Positions 54,681-64,000 are shown, counted from the first letter of the stretch. The stretch is 64,000 bases of DNA from Extensimonas vulgaris (GCF_003337425.1 NZ_QPJU01000001.1:524978-588977); one strand, 5' to 3'. The notes: a model not told the origin generated them from the letters alone. Numbers and translations: made by a program.

Positions 54681-55142
54681 CGTGCGCAGCAATGGCTGCA
54701 GCGCCGCACGCAAAGGCTCAGGCAAGGGCACGGGGCGGCGCGTCGTGCGGTCCACATAGACGTGCACGAAATGCCCGGCCGCCGCCGTTTGCGGCGCGCC
54801 TTCGGCAAACAGCCCGACCTCGTAGCGCACGCTCGACCCACCGAGCCGCGCCACGCGCAGCCCAGCTTCGACGGTCTGCGGAAAGGCCAGCGGCGCGAAA
54901 TAGTTGCACTGCGTCTCGACCACCAAGCCTATGGTCGCGCTGCGCTCGATGTCGAGCACGCCCTGCTCGATCAAATAAGCGTTCACGGCAGTATCAAACC
55001 AGCTGTAATAAACGACGTTGTTCACATGACCATAAACGTCGTTGTCCATCCAACGCGTACCAATGGCGCGAAAAACACGGTAGGCGCAGCGTGGCTCGGG
55101 TACAGGCCGCAGCGCGGCCGCAGGCATGGGGGATTCGCTCAT
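54678..55142 (-). CDS. Acyl-CoA thioesterase, hotdog fold (4HBT)
   Basis: A 154-residue hotdog-fold thioesterase. The signature [19 protein letters not shown] carries the catalytic Asp followed by GHVNN, as in 4-hydroxybenzoyl-CoA thioesterases and YbgC-like proteins. [20 protein letters not shown] forms the second conserved strand. ATG at 55142 is preferred over 55178. It is divergent from the phasin gene. The substrate is probably a fatty or aromatic acyl-CoA, but which one is open. Confidence 0.9.
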   Translation of the reverse strand: MSESPMPAAALRPVPEPRCAYRVFRAIGTRWMDNDVYGHVNNVVYYSWFDTAVNAYLIEQGVLDIERSATIGLVVETQCNYFAPLAFPQTVEAGLRVARLGGSSVRYEVGLFAEGAPQTAAAGHFVHVYVDRTTRRPVPLPEPLRAALQPLLRT

Positions 55143-55268
55143 GGCGGGCGATTCTGCCAAAAAGCGCAACGACTGCACGCGCAGGCCCCCCTTTGTGGGG
55201 CACGAGAGTGGAGCGGATCGGATCCGTCGGTGCAGATTTTTAGAAAACCATTTCTAAAACGCAAAAAA

Positions 55269-55284
55269 ATGCTGCACTGCAACA
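55269..55284. promoter_or_regulatory. PhaR-type box 1 before the phasin gene
   Basis: ATGCTGCACTGCAACA matches the TGC-rich palindromic boxes bound by the PHB regulator PhaR. It lies just upstream of the -35 element. An identical copy lies 59 bp downstream. Confidence 0.65.
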
Positions 55285-55292
55285 AATTTCTC

Positions 55293-55320
55293 TTGCAATC
55301 CGCCAGTAAGCCCCTAAAAT
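55293..55320 (+). promoter_or_regulatory. Probable promoter of the phasin gene
   Basis: TTGCAA, a 16-bp spacer and TAAAAT give a good sigma-70-type promoter. Transcription would start near 55327, at the edge of the second PhaR-type box. Confidence 0.6.
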
Positions 55321-55327
55321 TCGCCCC

Positions 55328-55343
55328 ATGCTGCACTGCAACA
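55328..55343. promoter_or_regulatory. PhaR-type box 2 before the phasin gene
   Basis: A second exact ATGCTGCACTGCAACA, placed at the expected transcription start. Binding there would block transcription. Confidence 0.65.
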
Positions 55344-55415
55344 TGACTTTCGGTCAGGCCAGGGCAGAGTTTCTCAACCCTGGTCGTAAAGACTGGATTT
55401 TTTAGGAGATATCAA

Positions 55416-55964
55416 ATGTCGCTGACCCCTGAACAAGTCATGGCCACCCACAAAGCCAACATGGAAACCTTCTTCGGCTTGGCCAACAAAGCCTTTGATG
55501 GCATGGAAAAAATGGTGGAACTCAACCTGTCCACCTCGCGCGCTGCCTTGACCGATGTGGGCACGCAAATGCAGTCGATGCTGAGTGCCAAGGATCCGCA
55601 GGAGCTGCTCTCGCTGCAAACCAGCATGCTCCAGCCGCTGGCCGAAAAAATCGCCAGCTACAACCGCCAGATGTATGAAATCGCCTCGGCCACGAGCGCA
55701 GAATTCACCAAGACGCTCGAAGCCCAGGTTGCAGATGCGCAAAAGGCCTTCACCAATCTGATCGACAGCACCGCCAAGAACGCCCCTGCCGGCTCCGAAA
55801 CCGCCGTGGCCGTGATGAAGAGCGCCGTGTCTGCCGCAACCAACGCCTTCGAATCGATGCAAAAAGCCGTCAAGCAAGCCACTGACATGGCCCAAGCCAA
55901 CATCAGCGCCGTGGCCGAGACGGCCGCCGACGCCGCCAAATCGGCGGCTCCGCGCAAGCGTTGA
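55416..55964 (+). CDS. phaP: Phasin (polyhydroxyalkanoate granule protein)
   Basis: A 182-residue phasin that coats PHB granules. It is almost entirely helical, with amphipathic segments: [44 protein letters not shown] and a C-terminal Ala-rich coiled coil ending in KSAAPRKR. The ribosome-binding site AGGAGA is strong. Two identical PhaR-type boxes frame its promoter, and a strong terminator follows. This implies that the organism makes PHB and that PhaR represses the gene when no granules are present. Confidence 0.94.
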   Translation: MSLTPEQVMATHKANMETFFGLANKAFDGMEKMVELNLSTSRAALTDVGTQMQSMLSAKDPQELLSLQTSMLQPLAEKIASYNRQMYEIASATSAEFTKTLEAQVADAQKAFTNLIDSTAKNAPAGSETAVAVMKSAVSAATNAFESMQKAVKQATDMAQANISAVAETAADAAKSAAPRKR

Positions 55965-56088
55965 GCCAAGCATCGATCCAGCAGCCCAACGTAGCCTCTT
56001 GAATCCGCGCCCATAGCCCCGATTTCAAGAAGGCTCCAACAGTTGTCTCCTTGGATCCTCTCGAAACCCCGTTTCAGGGATCCTTTAC

Positions 56089-56116
56089 AGCCCGGCCCCG
56101 TGCCGGGCTCTTTTTT
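56089..56116 (+). terminator. Rho-independent terminator after the phasin gene
   Basis: AGCCCGGC-CCCGT-GCCGGGCT is an 8-bp stem followed by C and six T. It also faces the end of the convergent chemoreceptor gene. Confidence 0.92.
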
Positions 56117-56148
56117 GGCTTTTTGCCATCCGGGCTCGCGGCGGCCCC

Positions 56149-57636
56149 TCAGCGTTGCGCCAGGGTTTTGTATACGCCGCAGCCCAGGTACAGGTCGCCG
56201 ATGCGCGTGACGAACGACATCTTGGTCTGCACTGCCCCGGTCAATGGGTTGGTAATGTCGTACTCCACCCACCCTGGCCCTCGATCTGCCTGCGCAATGA
56301 TGTCGTGCAGCAAGCGCTCCCCGTCCACACCGGGAATGTCTTGCACCCTCGTGCCCACTTTGGCCGGATTGCCACCAAAGGCGAGGTAGGCGCCGGAGGC
56401 ATCGAGCACGAACACATACATGTCGCGGTCGTGGTAAGGCTCACCGGGGTCGGTGATGCGACGCAAAAATGCCTCGCGCGTACTGCTTTTGGCGAGCGCC
56501 ACGGCTTTGTGCACCAATGCCATGGCTTCATCGGCCGTGCCTTGCTGCAGGCGAAACGTGGACACTGCCTGCAACAAAGCCGCTGCCCGACTTTGCAGCG
56601 CCTGTGCCTGCGCAACGGCGTGCTGCGCCATTTGCGCATTGTCTTGCGTGATTTGATCGAGTTGCTGCACGGCCAGATTGACTTCATGCAGGCCGGAACT
56701 TTGCTCGGCGCTCGAATGAGAAATTTCGCTCATGCTGGCAGCCACGCGATGCATGCCCTCCGCCATGGCGGCGATGCCCGTGCCCGTCTTGCGGATGAGG
56801 CCGGAACTCGCCTCCACCTGCCGCACCGACTCCTGGATGAGGGCGCGAATCTCGCGAGCGGCATCGCTCGAACGTTGTGCGAGCGTGCGCACCTCGGTCG
56901 CCACCACGGCAAAACCACGTCCCTGCGCGCCTGCTCTGGCCGCCTCGATGGCGGCGTTGAGCGCCAGGATATTGGTTTGAAACGCAATGCCGTCGATCAC
57001 CCCAATGATCTCGGCCATGCGGCGTGCGCCGTGCTGGATCGCCTGCACCGATTCGACCGCTTGCGCCATGGCCTGGGCCCCCTCGTCGGCCGCCTGGCGC
57101 ACCTGGGCCGCGCGCCGATCGGCATCCTGCGTGATTTGCGCATTGTTCTGCACCGCGGACGCCAGCTGCTGCACGCTGCTGGCCGTTTCTTCGAGGCTGC
57201 TTGCCTGCTCTTCGGTGCGCTCGGCCAGCGCACGGTTGCCCTGGGCCAGACTCTGGCCACCCTGGCTCACGAGCGCGGCATTGCTGCGGATGTCGGCCAC
57301 CATGGCAGAAAGCGTACGCACCATGCGCTCCAGCAGCTGCGCCAACGCGCCTGCTTCATCCCGCCCACCGGTATCCGCACGCACCGCCAAATCCCCCTGC
57401 ATTGCGCGCTCCAAGGCACGCGCCAGCGCGGCGAGATCGCGCGCAAGACTCAGGTACAAAGCCACAAACCAATACAGCCCCAGCACAGCCCCGGCAAGCA
57501 GGCCCCACCAGCCCAGGCCCAGCATGGCAAGTGCCATACCCGCGAGCCAAGCCCCGCCCGATACAAGCAATTTCCCCGGCAAATGCAGACGGCGCATGAG
57601 CCTCAGCCCCGGAGCAAACAAAAAATATCCTGGCAT
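56149..57636 (-). CDS. Methyl-accepting chemotaxis protein with a C-terminal Cache-like domain
   Basis: A 495-residue chemoreceptor with an unusual order. Two membrane segments (about 22-66) are followed at once by a HAMP-like region ([18 protein letters not shown]) and the methyl-accepting helical hairpin, whose tip [28 protein letters not shown] is standard. There is no periplasmic sensor domain between the helices. Instead about 125 residues at the C-terminus (from [16 protein letters not shown]) resemble a single-Cache domain, with [17 protein letters not shown] and [13 protein letters not shown]. Sensing would then be cytoplasmic. ATG at 57636 follows AGGAG. Confidence 0.9.
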   Translation of the reverse strand: MPGYFLFAPGLRLMRRLHLPGKLLVSGGAWLAGMALAMLGLGWWGLLAGAVLGLYWFVALYLSLARDLAALARALERAMQGDLAVRADTGGRDEAGALAQLLERMVRTLSAMVADIRSNAALVSQGGQSLAQGNRALAERTEEQASSLEETASSVQQLASAVQNNAQITQDADRRAAQVRQAADEGAQAMAQAVESVQAIQHGARRMAEIIGVIDGIAFQTNILALNAAIEAARAGAQGRGFAVVATEVRTLAQRSSDAAREIRALIQESVRQVEASSGLIRKTGTGIAAMAEGMHRVAASMSEISHSSAEQSSGLHEVNLAVQQLDQITQDNAQMAQHAVAQAQALQSRAAALLQAVSTFRLQQGTADEAMALVHKAVALAKSSTREAFLRRITDPGEPYHDRDMYVFVLDASGAYLAFGGNPAKVGTRVQDIPGVDGERLLHDIIAQADRGPGWVEYDITNPLTGAVQTKMSFVTRIGDLYLGCGVYKTLAQR

Positions 57637-57674
57637 GACGTCTCCTGATCTGGCGCAAGCATGTCAGCCGAAAC

Positions 57675-58637
57675 TTACACAAACTTACACGACATGGGGT
57701 TCGGCAAAACTCCGCTGTCGCGCTTCATCCGGCTGCGCCCCGGCAGGGTCTCGCCCAGAAAGTCCAGAAAACAGCGCACCGCGGGCAGCAAGCCGCGGCG
57801 TGACGGGAAGACGGCGTGCACGATGCCCGGCGGCGGCGCCCACTCGGGCAGCAGGTGCACAAGACGGCCGGCGCGCACTTCGTCGGCGCACAGATAGTCG
57901 GGCAGCCAGCACATGCCCACACCCGCGAGCGCGGCGAGCTTGAGCGTGAGCAGGTCATCGACCACATAGCGCGGCGCATACTGCAGGCTGTGTTCGCGCC
58001 CGCCCGGCCCGAGCAGGCGCAGCGTGCAGCGCCCATCGACAGCCGACATGGCGATGCTGTCGAGCTGCGCGAGCGCTTCGAGCGTCTGGGGCGTGCCCTG
58101 GCGCGCGAGCAGGGCCGGGCTCGCGACGAGGATCTGGTGCGCATCGTCGAGCCGCTTGACGACCATGCTGCCGCTGTCGTCGAGCGTGGGACGCACGCGC
58201 AGCGCCACGTCCAAGCCCTCTTCGATCAGGTTGACCACGCGGTTGCTGACCTGCATCTCCACACGCACCTCGGGGTAGCGCGCCAGAAAATCGGGCATGA
58301 GCTCGCCCAGGACGGTCTGCGCGAGCGTCACCGGACAGCTCACGCGCACGGTGCCGCGCGGCGCGGTTTGTACCTGGGCCACGGTGTCCGCCGCCGCCTG
58401 CGCCGCAGCGCGCAAGTCCTGGCAATGGCGCAGGTAGGCTGCGCCCACCTCGGTGAGCGCAAGCCGCCGCGTGCTGCGCTGCAACAGGCGCACACCGAGC
58501 GCGGCTTCGAGCGCAGCCACGCGGCGTGACAGGCTGGACGTGGGCATTCCGAGCGCCCGCGCGGCCGCGGCAAAACTGCCACGCTCCACCACTTCGGCAA
58601 AGTAGCGCATGTCGTTGAGGTCTGGCAGTTGTGGCAT
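57675..58637 (-). CDS. LysR-family transcriptional regulator
   Basis: A 320-residue LysR regulator. The N-terminal winged helix ([38 protein letters not shown]) is followed by the inducer-binding domain (from about 95: [19 protein letters not shown]). It is divergent from azoR, and a perfect 9-bp inverted repeat lies in the 116-bp space between them. It probably controls azoR, perhaps in response to quinones or electrophiles, as related LysR regulators do. Confidence 0.93.
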   Translation of the reverse strand: MPQLPDLNDMRYFAEVVERGSFAAAARALGMPTSSLSRRVAALEAALGVRLLQRSTRRLALTEVGAAYLRHCQDLRAAAQAAADTVAQVQTAPRGTVRVSCPVTLAQTVLGELMPDFLARYPEVRVEMQVSNRVVNLIEEGLDVALRVRPTLDDSGSMVVKRLDDAHQILVASPALLARQGTPQTLEALAQLDSIAMSAVDGRCTLRLLGPGGREHSLQYAPRYVVDDLLTLKLAALAGVGMCWLPDYLCADEVRAGRLVHLLPEWAPPPGIVHAVFPSRRGLLPAVRCFLDFLGETLPGRSRMKRDSGVLPNPMSCKFV

Positions 58638-58642
58638 GGCTC

Positions 58643-58664
58643 ATCGTTCCAAAAATGGAACGAT
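58643..58664. promoter_or_regulatory. Probable LysR operator between the regulator and azoR
   Basis: ATCGTTCCA-AAAA-TGGAACGAT is a perfect 9-bp inverted repeat with a 4-bp spacer, 5 bp from the start of the LysR gene. It contains the T-N11-A core expected of LysR sites. Confidence 0.7.
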
Positions 58665-58753
58665 ACCGTGCATTTCTGCGGTCTTGTCGATTTCCAGAGC
58701 GAATCCCACAATATTCACCAGCCATTTTTGCTTTTTCACTTCAGGAGAACACC

Positions 58754-59368
58754 ATGCGATTGCTTCACGTCGATTCCGCCATCACCGGCGCTGCCTCTGT
58801 CTCGCGCCAGCTCAGCGCAAAAATCGTCGCGGCCTGGCAGGCCAGCCACCCTGGCACCGAGGTCGAATACCTGGACCTGGTGGCGCAGCCTCCGGGCGAC
58901 TTCACCATGGACGCGATGTCGCTGCGCCTGGGCCAGAGCGAGGGCCTGAGCGAAGCGCAAAAGCGCGAAAACGCCATCACCGAGCGCCTGGTGCGCCAGT
59001 TTCTCGCGGCCGACGTGGTCGTGCTCGGCGCACCCATGTACAACTTCACCATTCCTACCCAGCTCAAGGCCTGGATAGACCGCCTCGCGCAGCCGGGCTA
59101 CACCTTCCACTACACAGCCAACGGCCCTGAAGGGCTGGCCAAGGGCAAGACGGTGCTCATCGCCTCGAGCCGCGGCGGCGTGTATTCGACCAGCGACACG
59201 GGCCGCGCCATGGATCACCAGGAAAGCTACCTGCAGACCGTGCTGGGTTTTTTTGGCATCACCGACATCCGCATCGTGCGCGCCGAAGGCGTGGCCATGG
59301 GTGACGAGGCCCGCGCGCAGGCGCTGGCCGCAGCCGAACAGGCGATCCGCACGCACACCGCAGCCTGA
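58754..59368 (+). CDS. azoR: FMN-dependent NADH:quinone oxidoreductase / azoreductase
   Basis: A 204-residue flavodoxin-fold enzyme that reduces quinones and azo compounds by two electrons, protecting against quinone stress. Motifs: [19 protein letters not shown] for the FMN phosphate, [31 protein letters not shown] and [18 protein letters not shown] is the ribosome-binding site. It is divergent from the LysR gene and shares a palindromic operator with it. Confidence 0.94.
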   Translation: MRLLHVDSAITGAASVSRQLSAKIVAAWQASHPGTEVEYLDLVAQPPGDFTMDAMSLRLGQSEGLSEAQKRENAITERLVRQFLAADVVVLGAPMYNFTIPTQLKAWIDRLAQPGYTFHYTANGPEGLAKGKTVLIASSRGGVYSTSDTGRAMDHQESYLQTVLGFFGITDIRIVRAEGVAMGDEARAQALAAAEQAIRTHTAA

Positions 59369-59437
59369 GAGCAGGCAAACAGAGCAGAGGGCGCTGGGCG
59401 TGATCGGGCCGCATGCAGCGCGCGATAATCCGCGCCC

Positions 59438-60661
59438 ATGAATCCCCTGCTCTCGCGCCTGCAGCCCTACCCTTTCGAGCGGCTCAAGCAACTCTTTGCG
59501 GATGTCACGCCCGCGCCCAACTATCGCCCGATCAGCCTGGGCATAGGCGAACCGCGCCACGCCACCCCGCAGTTCATCAAAGACGCCTTGTGCGCACACA
59601 CGGACGGCCTGGCGAGCTACCCCGCCACGGCCGGCGAGCCGCGCCTGCGCGCTGCGTTCACCGACTGGCTCGCGCGCCGCTATGGCCTGCAGCTCGACCC
59701 GGCCACGCAGGTGCTGCCCGTGAACGGCTCGCGCGAGGCGTTGTTTGCGTTCGCGCAGACGGTGATCGACGCATCCAAGAGCAAAGGCTTGCCCGAAGAC
59801 GCGCCCATCGTGGTCTGCCCGAACCCGTTTTACCAAATCTACGAAGGCGCGGCCCTGCTCGCGGGCGCGACGCCGCACTACGTGCCGAGCCTGCCCGAGC
59901 GCAACTTTGCCGTCGATTGGGACAGCGTGCCCGAAAGCGTATGGCGGCGCACGCAGCTCGTCTATGTGTGCTCGCCGGGCAACCCCACGGGCGCCGTGAT
60001 GCCGCTCACGGAATGGGAAAAGCTCTTTGCCCTGAGCGAGCGCCACGGCTTTGTGATCGCCTCGGATGAGTGCTATAGCGAGATTTACTTCCAGGGCGAG
60101 CCGCCGCTGGGGGGCCTGCAGGCCGCAGAGCGCCTGGGGCGCAGCAGCTTCAAAAACCTCATGGCCTTCACGAGCCTGTCCAAGCGCAGCAACGTGCCGG
60201 GCCTGCGCAGCGGCTTCGTCGCGGGCGACGCCGAGCTGATCCGCGCCTTTTTGCTCTACCGCACCTACCACGGCGGGGCCATGGGGCCCGCGGTGCAAGC
60301 CGCGAGCATTGCCGCCTGGAGCGACGAGCAGCACGTGGCAGAAAACCGCGCGCTGTACCGGCAAAAGTTTGCCGAAGTGACGCCGCTGCTCGCGCAGGTG
60401 ATGGACGTGCGCCTGCCAGACGCGGGCTTTTACCTGTGGGCCGGCGTGCCCGCGGCGCTCGGCCTCAGCGACACGGCCTTCGCGCGCGAGCTGCTGGCTC
60501 AATACAATGTGACGGTGCTGCCCGGCAGCTACCTGGCGCGAGAAGTGGCCGGCAGCAACCCCGGCGCGCAGCGCGTGCGCATGGCCCTCGTGGCCGAGAC
60601 CAGCGAATGCCTAGAGGCCGCCCAGCGCATCGTGCAATTCATCCAATCCCATTCCACCTGA
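59438..60661 (+). CDS. dapC: Succinyldiaminopimelate transaminase
   Basis: A PLP-dependent aminotransferase in the succinylase branch of lysine and diaminopimelate synthesis. It has 407 residues. The Lys that binds PLP lies in SLSKRSNVPGLRSGF; SPGNPTGAVM, ASDECYSEIYF and the C-terminal RVRMALVAE Arg are all present. dapD follows after 18 bp, which supports the DapC assignment over other class I transaminases. Confidence 0.94.
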   Translation: MNPLLSRLQPYPFERLKQLFADVTPAPNYRPISLGIGEPRHATPQFIKDALCAHTDGLASYPATAGEPRLRAAFTDWLARRYGLQLDPATQVLPVNGSREALFAFAQTVIDASKSKGLPEDAPIVVCPNPFYQIYEGAALLAGATPHYVPSLPERNFAVDWDSVPESVWRRTQLVYVCSPGNPTGAVMPLTEWEKLFALSERHGFVIASDECYSEIYFQGEPPLGGLQAAERLGRSSFKNLMAFTSLSKRSNVPGLRSGFVAGDAELIRAFLLYRTYHGGAMGPAVQAASIAAWSDEQHVAENRALYRQKFAEVTPLLAQVMDVRLPDAGFYLWAGVPAALGLSDTAFARELLAQYNVTVLPGSYLAREVAGSNPGAQRVRMALVAETSECLEAAQRIVQFIQSHST

Positions 60662-60679
60662 GCCTTCCGCTTGATTTTC

Positions 60680-61504
60680 ATGACCCAGCAACTGCAAGCC
60701 ACCATAGACGCCGCGTGGGACGACCGCGCCAACCTTTCGCCGACGAGCGCACCCCCAGAGGTGCGTGACGCCGTCGAGCACGTGATCGCCGAGCTCGACG
60801 CGGGCCGCCTGCGCGTGGCCACGCGCACGGCCGTGGGCCAGTGGACGGTGCACCAGTGGATCAAGAAGGCGGTGCTGCTGTCCTTTCGCCTCAGCGACAA
60901 CGCCCTCATGCGCGCGGGCGACCTGGCTTTCTACGACAAGGTGCCCACCAAATTCGCCGGCGCTTCGGCCGCCGAACTGCAGGCCCTGGGCGTGCGCGTG
61001 GTGCCGCCCGCCGTGGCGCGCCGCGGCAGTTTCATCGCCAAGGGCGCGATCCTGATGCCGTCTTACGTGAACATCGGCGCCTACGTCGATGAGGGCACCA
61101 TGGTCGATACCTGGGCCACGGTGGGCTCGTGCGCGCAGGTCGGCAAGAACGTGCACCTCTCGGGCGGCGTGGGCCTGGGCGGCGTGCTCGAGCCGCTGCA
61201 GGCAAACCCGACCATCATCGAGGACAACTGCTTCATCGGCGCACGCTCCGAGATCGTCGAGGGCGTGGTCGTCGAAGAAAACTCCGTCATCTCCATGGGC
61301 GTCTATATCGGCCAGAGCACGCCGATCTACGACCGCGCCACGGGCGAAGTGAGCTACGGCCGCGTGCCCGCAGGCTCGGTCGTGATCAGCGGCAGCCTGC
61401 CCAAGGAGGGCGGCAAATACAGCCTCTACGCGGCCATCATCGTCAAGCGCGTCGATGCGCAGACGCGCGCCAAGACCAGCCTCAACGACCTGCTGCGCGC
61501 CTGA
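60680..61504 (+). CDS. dapD: Tetrahydrodipicolinate N-succinyltransferase
   Basis: Adds succinyl from succinyl-CoA to tetrahydrodipicolinate, the first step of the succinylase branch. It has 274 residues. A helical N-terminal part is followed by a left-handed beta-helix of hexapeptide repeats ([32 protein letters not shown]). ATG at 60680 is preferred over a TTG three codons upstream. It lies between dapC and pilU on the same strand. Confidence 0.97.
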   Translation: MTQQLQATIDAAWDDRANLSPTSAPPEVRDAVEHVIAELDAGRLRVATRTAVGQWTVHQWIKKAVLLSFRLSDNALMRAGDLAFYDKVPTKFAGASAAELQALGVRVVPPAVARRGSFIAKGAILMPSYVNIGAYVDEGTMVDTWATVGSCAQVGKNVHLSGGVGLGGVLEPLQANPTIIEDNCFIGARSEIVEGVVVEENSVISMGVYIGQSTPIYDRATGEVSYGRVPAGSVVISGSLPKEGGKYSLYAAIIVKRVDAQTRAKTSLNDLLRA

Positions 61505-61558
61505 AGCCCACACTGCAGCGACTGCGATTTGCGCGCACCACCACGAAAGGAGCCTCCC

Positions 61559-62731
61559 ATGGGCATGATGGAGCGGATTTTGCGTCTGATGGGCGAAAAG
61601 CAGGCCTCGGACGTGTACCTTTCGGCCGGCGCACCGGCGCTGATCCGCATCCACGGCGAGTGCGTGCCGATCAACAGCCAGATGCTGCCGCCCAACGCTC
61701 CGCGCGACCTGCTGGCCGAGGTCGTCTCGCCCGAGCGCATGGAAGAGCTCGAAGAAACGGGCGAGCTCAACCTCGCCATTCCACTCGCTGGCGTGGGGCG
61801 CTTTCGTATCAGCGCGATGCGCCAGCGCGGCACGTATGCGGTCGTGATCCGGTTCATCTCGTACCAAGTGCCAGAACTCGCCTCTCTCAACATGCCCGCG
61901 GCACTAGGGGAGATCGTGCTGCAAAAGCGCGGCCTGGTACTGGTCGTGGGCGCCACGGGCTCGGGCAAGAGCACCACGCTCGCGGCCATGATAGACAAGC
62001 GCAACAGCGAACTCACGGGCCATATCCTCACCGTCGAAGACCCGATCGAATACCAGTTCAAAAACAAGAAATCCATCGTCAACCAGCGCGAAGTGGGCAC
62101 GGACACGCAATCGCTGCAGATCGCACTCAAAAATGCGCTGCGCCAGGCGCCCGACGTGATCCTGATCGGCGAAATCCGCGATCGCGAAACCATGTCCGCC
62201 GCCATCGCCTACGCGCAGTCGGGCCACCTGTGCCTGGCCACGCTGCACGGCAACAACAGCTACCACGCGCTCAACCGCATCCTGAGTTTCTACCCCGTCG
62301 AGGTGCGTGCAGCCATGCTCGGCGACCTGTCCTCGGCGCTACGTGCCATCGTCTCGCAGCGCCTGGTGCGTACCGTGCAAGGCACGCGCCTGCCCGCGGC
62401 CGAGGTCATGCTCAACACCAAGCTCGTGGCCGACCTGATCGAGCAGGGCAATTTCTCGGGCATTCGCGAAGCCATGGAGTCGTCGCTGGCCGAGGGCTCG
62501 CAAACCTTCGAAGAAGACCTCGCCCGGCTCGTGCGCGATGGACTCGTGGCGCGCAAGGAAGCACTCGCCAATGCCGACTCGCCCACCAACCTCACCTGGC
62601 GCCTGCAAAACGACTTTGCCCTCGCCGCCAACGCCGCCAAGGCGCAGCAGCAACAAAAAGCCCAACCCGCCCCCAGCGAGGACGACCAACCCTCGTTCAC
62701 CGAAATCGTGCTCGACGTGGACCCCGACTGA
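61559..62731 (+). CDS. pilU: Type IV pilus retraction ATPase PilU-like
   Basis: A PilT/PilU family ATPase, 390 residues, which is nearer to PilU than to the shorter PilT. Walker A is GATGSGKST; further motifs are [31 protein letters not shown] and [18 protein letters not shown]. The AIRAGQ-like PilT tail motif is not obvious. AAAGGAGCC precedes the ATG. It sits inside the dap gene row, away from pilBCD. It would help PilT retract pili. Confidence 0.9.
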   Translation: MGMMERILRLMGEKQASDVYLSAGAPALIRIHGECVPINSQMLPPNAPRDLLAEVVSPERMEELEETGELNLAIPLAGVGRFRISAMRQRGTYAVVIRFISYQVPELASLNMPAALGEIVLQKRGLVLVVGATGSGKSTTLAAMIDKRNSELTGHILTVEDPIEYQFKNKKSIVNQREVGTDTQSLQIALKNALRQAPDVILIGEIRDRETMSAAIAYAQSGHLCLATLHGNNSYHALNRILSFYPVEVRAAMLGDLSSALRAIVSQRLVRTVQGTRLPAAEVMLNTKLVADLIEQGNFSGIREAMESSLAEGSQTFEEDLARLVRDGLVARKEALANADSPTNLTWRLQNDFALAANAAKAQQQQKAQPAPSEDDQPSFTEIVLDVDPD

Positions 62732-62751
62732 GCACCCGCTTCTTCTTTTTT

Positions 62752-63948
62752 ATGTCCCGCACCCTGCAACTGGCCGAGCAGCTCATCGCCCGGCCCTCCG
62801 TCACGCCCGAAGATGCGGGCTGCCTCGAACTGCTCGCGCAGCGCCTCGCGCCGCTGGGCTTCGTCTGCGAGCGCATGGACAGCGGCCCGCCCGAGTTCCG
62901 CGTCAGCAATTTATGGGCAAAAAGGCCCGCAGCGCTTGATGGCTCTGCGCTAGCAGCTTCCAAAACAATAGTATTCGCAGGCCATACCGACGTCGTGCCT
63001 ACCGGCCCGCTCGAGCACTGGAGCAGCAACCCCTTTCTGCCCACGCAGCGCGGCGGCAAGCTCTACGGGCGCGGCGCGAGCGACATGAAGACCTCGATCG
63101 CCGCCTTCGTCGTCGCCGTCGAGGAATTCCTCGCCACCACACCCGCGCCGCACCTGGCGCTCGCCTTTTTGCTCACGAGCGACGAGGAAGGCCCCTCGGT
63201 CGATGGCACCAAGGTCGTGGTCGAGCGCCTGCGCGCGCGCGGCGAGCGGCTCGACGGGTGCATCGTCGGCGAGCCCACCTCGGTGCAGCGCAGCGGCGAC
63301 ATGATCAAGAACGGCCGCCGCGGCACGCTCAGCGGCAAGCTCACGGTGCGCGGCATCCAGGGCCACGTGGCCTACCCGCAGCTCGCGCGCAACCCCATCC
63401 ACCAGGCGCTGCCCGCGCTCGCCGAGCTCGCCGCGACCACCTGGGACGAGGGCAACGCCTTTTTCCCGCCCACGAGCTGGCAGATCAGCAACATCCACGC
63501 AGGCACGGGCGCGACCAACGTCATCCCGGGCAGCCTGGAGGTCGATTTCAACTTCCGCTTTTCCACCGAATCCACGGCCGAATCGCTGCAGCGGCGCGTG
63601 CACGCGGTGCTCGACCGCCACGGGCTCGAATACGACCTGCGCTGGACACTCGGCGGCCAGCCCTTCCTCACGCCCGTGGGCGAACTCGTGCACGCCGTGC
63701 AGCAGGCCATACGCGCCGAAACCGGCATCGAGACCGAGCTCTCGACCACCGGCGGCACGAGCGACGGGCGCTTCATCGCGCAAATCTGCCCGCAGGTGAT
63801 CGAACTCGGCCCGCCCAATGCCTCGATCCACAAGATCGACGAGCATGTGTGCCTCGCGGACATCGAGCCGCTCAAGAACATCTACCGCCGCACGCTCGAA
63901 GCGCTCGAAGCCCAGGCCGCCGCGCAGGCCGGGGCCGCCCAGGCATGA
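62752..63948 (+). CDS. dapE: Succinyl-diaminopimelate desuccinylase
   Basis: A zinc metallopeptidase that removes succinate from N-succinyl-LL-diaminopimelate. It has 398 residues, somewhat more than the usual 375. Metal motifs: [28 protein letters not shown] and GEPTS, with the dimerisation domain between. Before AGHTD there is an unusual stretch, [14 protein letters not shown], encoded by a family S repeat. The last bases overlap the next ATG (ATGA). Confidence 0.95.
   Translation: MSRTLQLAEQLIARPSVTPEDAGCLELLAQRLAPLGFVCERMDSGPPEFRVSNLWAKRPAALDGSALAASKTIVFAGHTDVVPTGPLEHWSSNPFLPTQRGGKLYGRGASDMKTSIAAFVVAVEEFLATTPAPHLALAFLLTSDEEGPSVDGTKVVVERLRARGERLDGCIVGEPTSVQRSGDMIKNGRRGTLSGKLTVRGIQGHVAYPQLARNPIHQALPALAELAATTWDEGNAFFPPTSWQISNIHAGTGATNVIPGSLEVDFNFRFSTESTAESLQRRVHAVLDRHGLEYDLRWTLGGQPFLTPVGELVHAVQQAIRAETGIETELSTTGGTSDGRFIAQICPQVIELGPPNASIHKIDEHVCLADIEPLKNIYRRTLEALEAQAAAQAGAAQA
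62912..62975 (-). repeat. Family S repeat inside the dapE reading frame (copy 10)
   Basis: GGCAAAAAGGCCCGCAGCGC followed by TTGATGGCTCTGCGCTAGCAGCTTCCA carries the GCGCTTGA and GCGCTAGCAGCTT blocks of family S and encodes extra residues just before the first metal motif of DapE. Confidence 0.65.
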
Positions 63949-64000
63949 GCGCCGCCGACCAAAACCTTCCCGCCGCCGCCCTGCCCGCCTTGCAGGGCGA
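63945..64000 (+). CDS. Start of the next gene, probably prmB (partial)
   Basis: An ATG overlaps the dapE stop (ATGA) and opens a frame [17 protein letters not shown] that leaves the window. In related genomes dapE is often followed by prmB, the ribosomal protein L3 glutamine methyltransferase. Only 18 codons are visible and they carry no motif. Confidence 0.35.
   Translation, partial: MSAADQNLPAAALPALQG

Overview
The window is GC-rich, densely packed bacterial chromosome. Gene content and order point to a betaproteobacterium of the order Burkholderiales, most likely Comamonadaceae: PP2C/rph/rdgB/hemW, pilBCD-coaE-zapD-yacG, dut next to coaBC, pyrG-kdsA-eno-ftsB, a phasin with PhaR-type boxes, dapC-dapD-pilU-dapE, and many short repeats built on AGCTNNTNGCGCTTG. 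No rRNA, tRNA, CRISPR array, prophage or full-length transposase was seen. Species cannot be named from the sequence alone.

Layout. 0-4 kb: C-terminus of a probable protein kinase, a PP2C phosphatase, rph, rdgB, hemW. 4-10 kb: type IV pilus genes pilB, pilC, pilD, then coaE, zapD, yacG. 10-21.7 kb: a P-type Mg transport ATPase, glnS, a secreted Pro/Tyr-rich protein, aroQ, an alpha/beta hydrolase, valS, galU, a Nudix hydrolase, a TusA-like protein. 21.9-30.7 kb (mostly minus strand): gshA, an FAD monooxygenase, acnA, a candidate small RNA, an H-NS-like protein, a methyltransferase, an MFS transporter. 30.7-34.6 kb (minus): dut, coaBC, a nitronate-monooxygenase-like enzyme, a Bug/TctC binding protein with a disturbed start. 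34.8-39.6 kb: pyrG, kdsA, a DUF1330 protein, eno, ftsB and a strong terminator. 39.6-47.1 kb: a DUF35/thiolase-like pair divergent from an SDR, hslO, a gamma-carbonic anhydrase, and two tandem degenerate EAL-HDOD proteins. 47.1-55.2 kb: rnhA, a methyltransferase, gloB, an MltD-like transglycosylase, a LOG-family protein, a hydroxyacid reductase, an NhaD-type antiporter, a thioesterase. 55.2-64 kb: phasin, an MCP with a C-terminal sensor domain, a LysR regulator divergent from azoR, then dapC-dapD-pilU-dapE and the first codons of the next gene.

Most genes are housekeeping. The most unusual feature is a set of small non-autonomous palindromic elements. Family F1 has four copies of 166 bp and family F2 has one full copy of 169 bp plus shorter relatives. 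The full copies are imperfect palindromes over their whole length and are bounded by CTAG at both ends. Removing the element plus one CTAG restores sensible ancestral sequence, which implies a 4-bp CTAG target duplication. Net insertion lengths are 162 and 165 bp, both multiples of three, and each can be read through without stops in at least one frame. As a result F2 has added 55 residues in frame to GloB. One F1 copy has replaced the stop codon of pilD and separated it from coaE. Another appears to have removed the native start of a TctC-like gene, and a third sits inside an older short repeat. The older short repeats also seem to have entered reading frames (acnA, dapE). No autonomous partner is present here.
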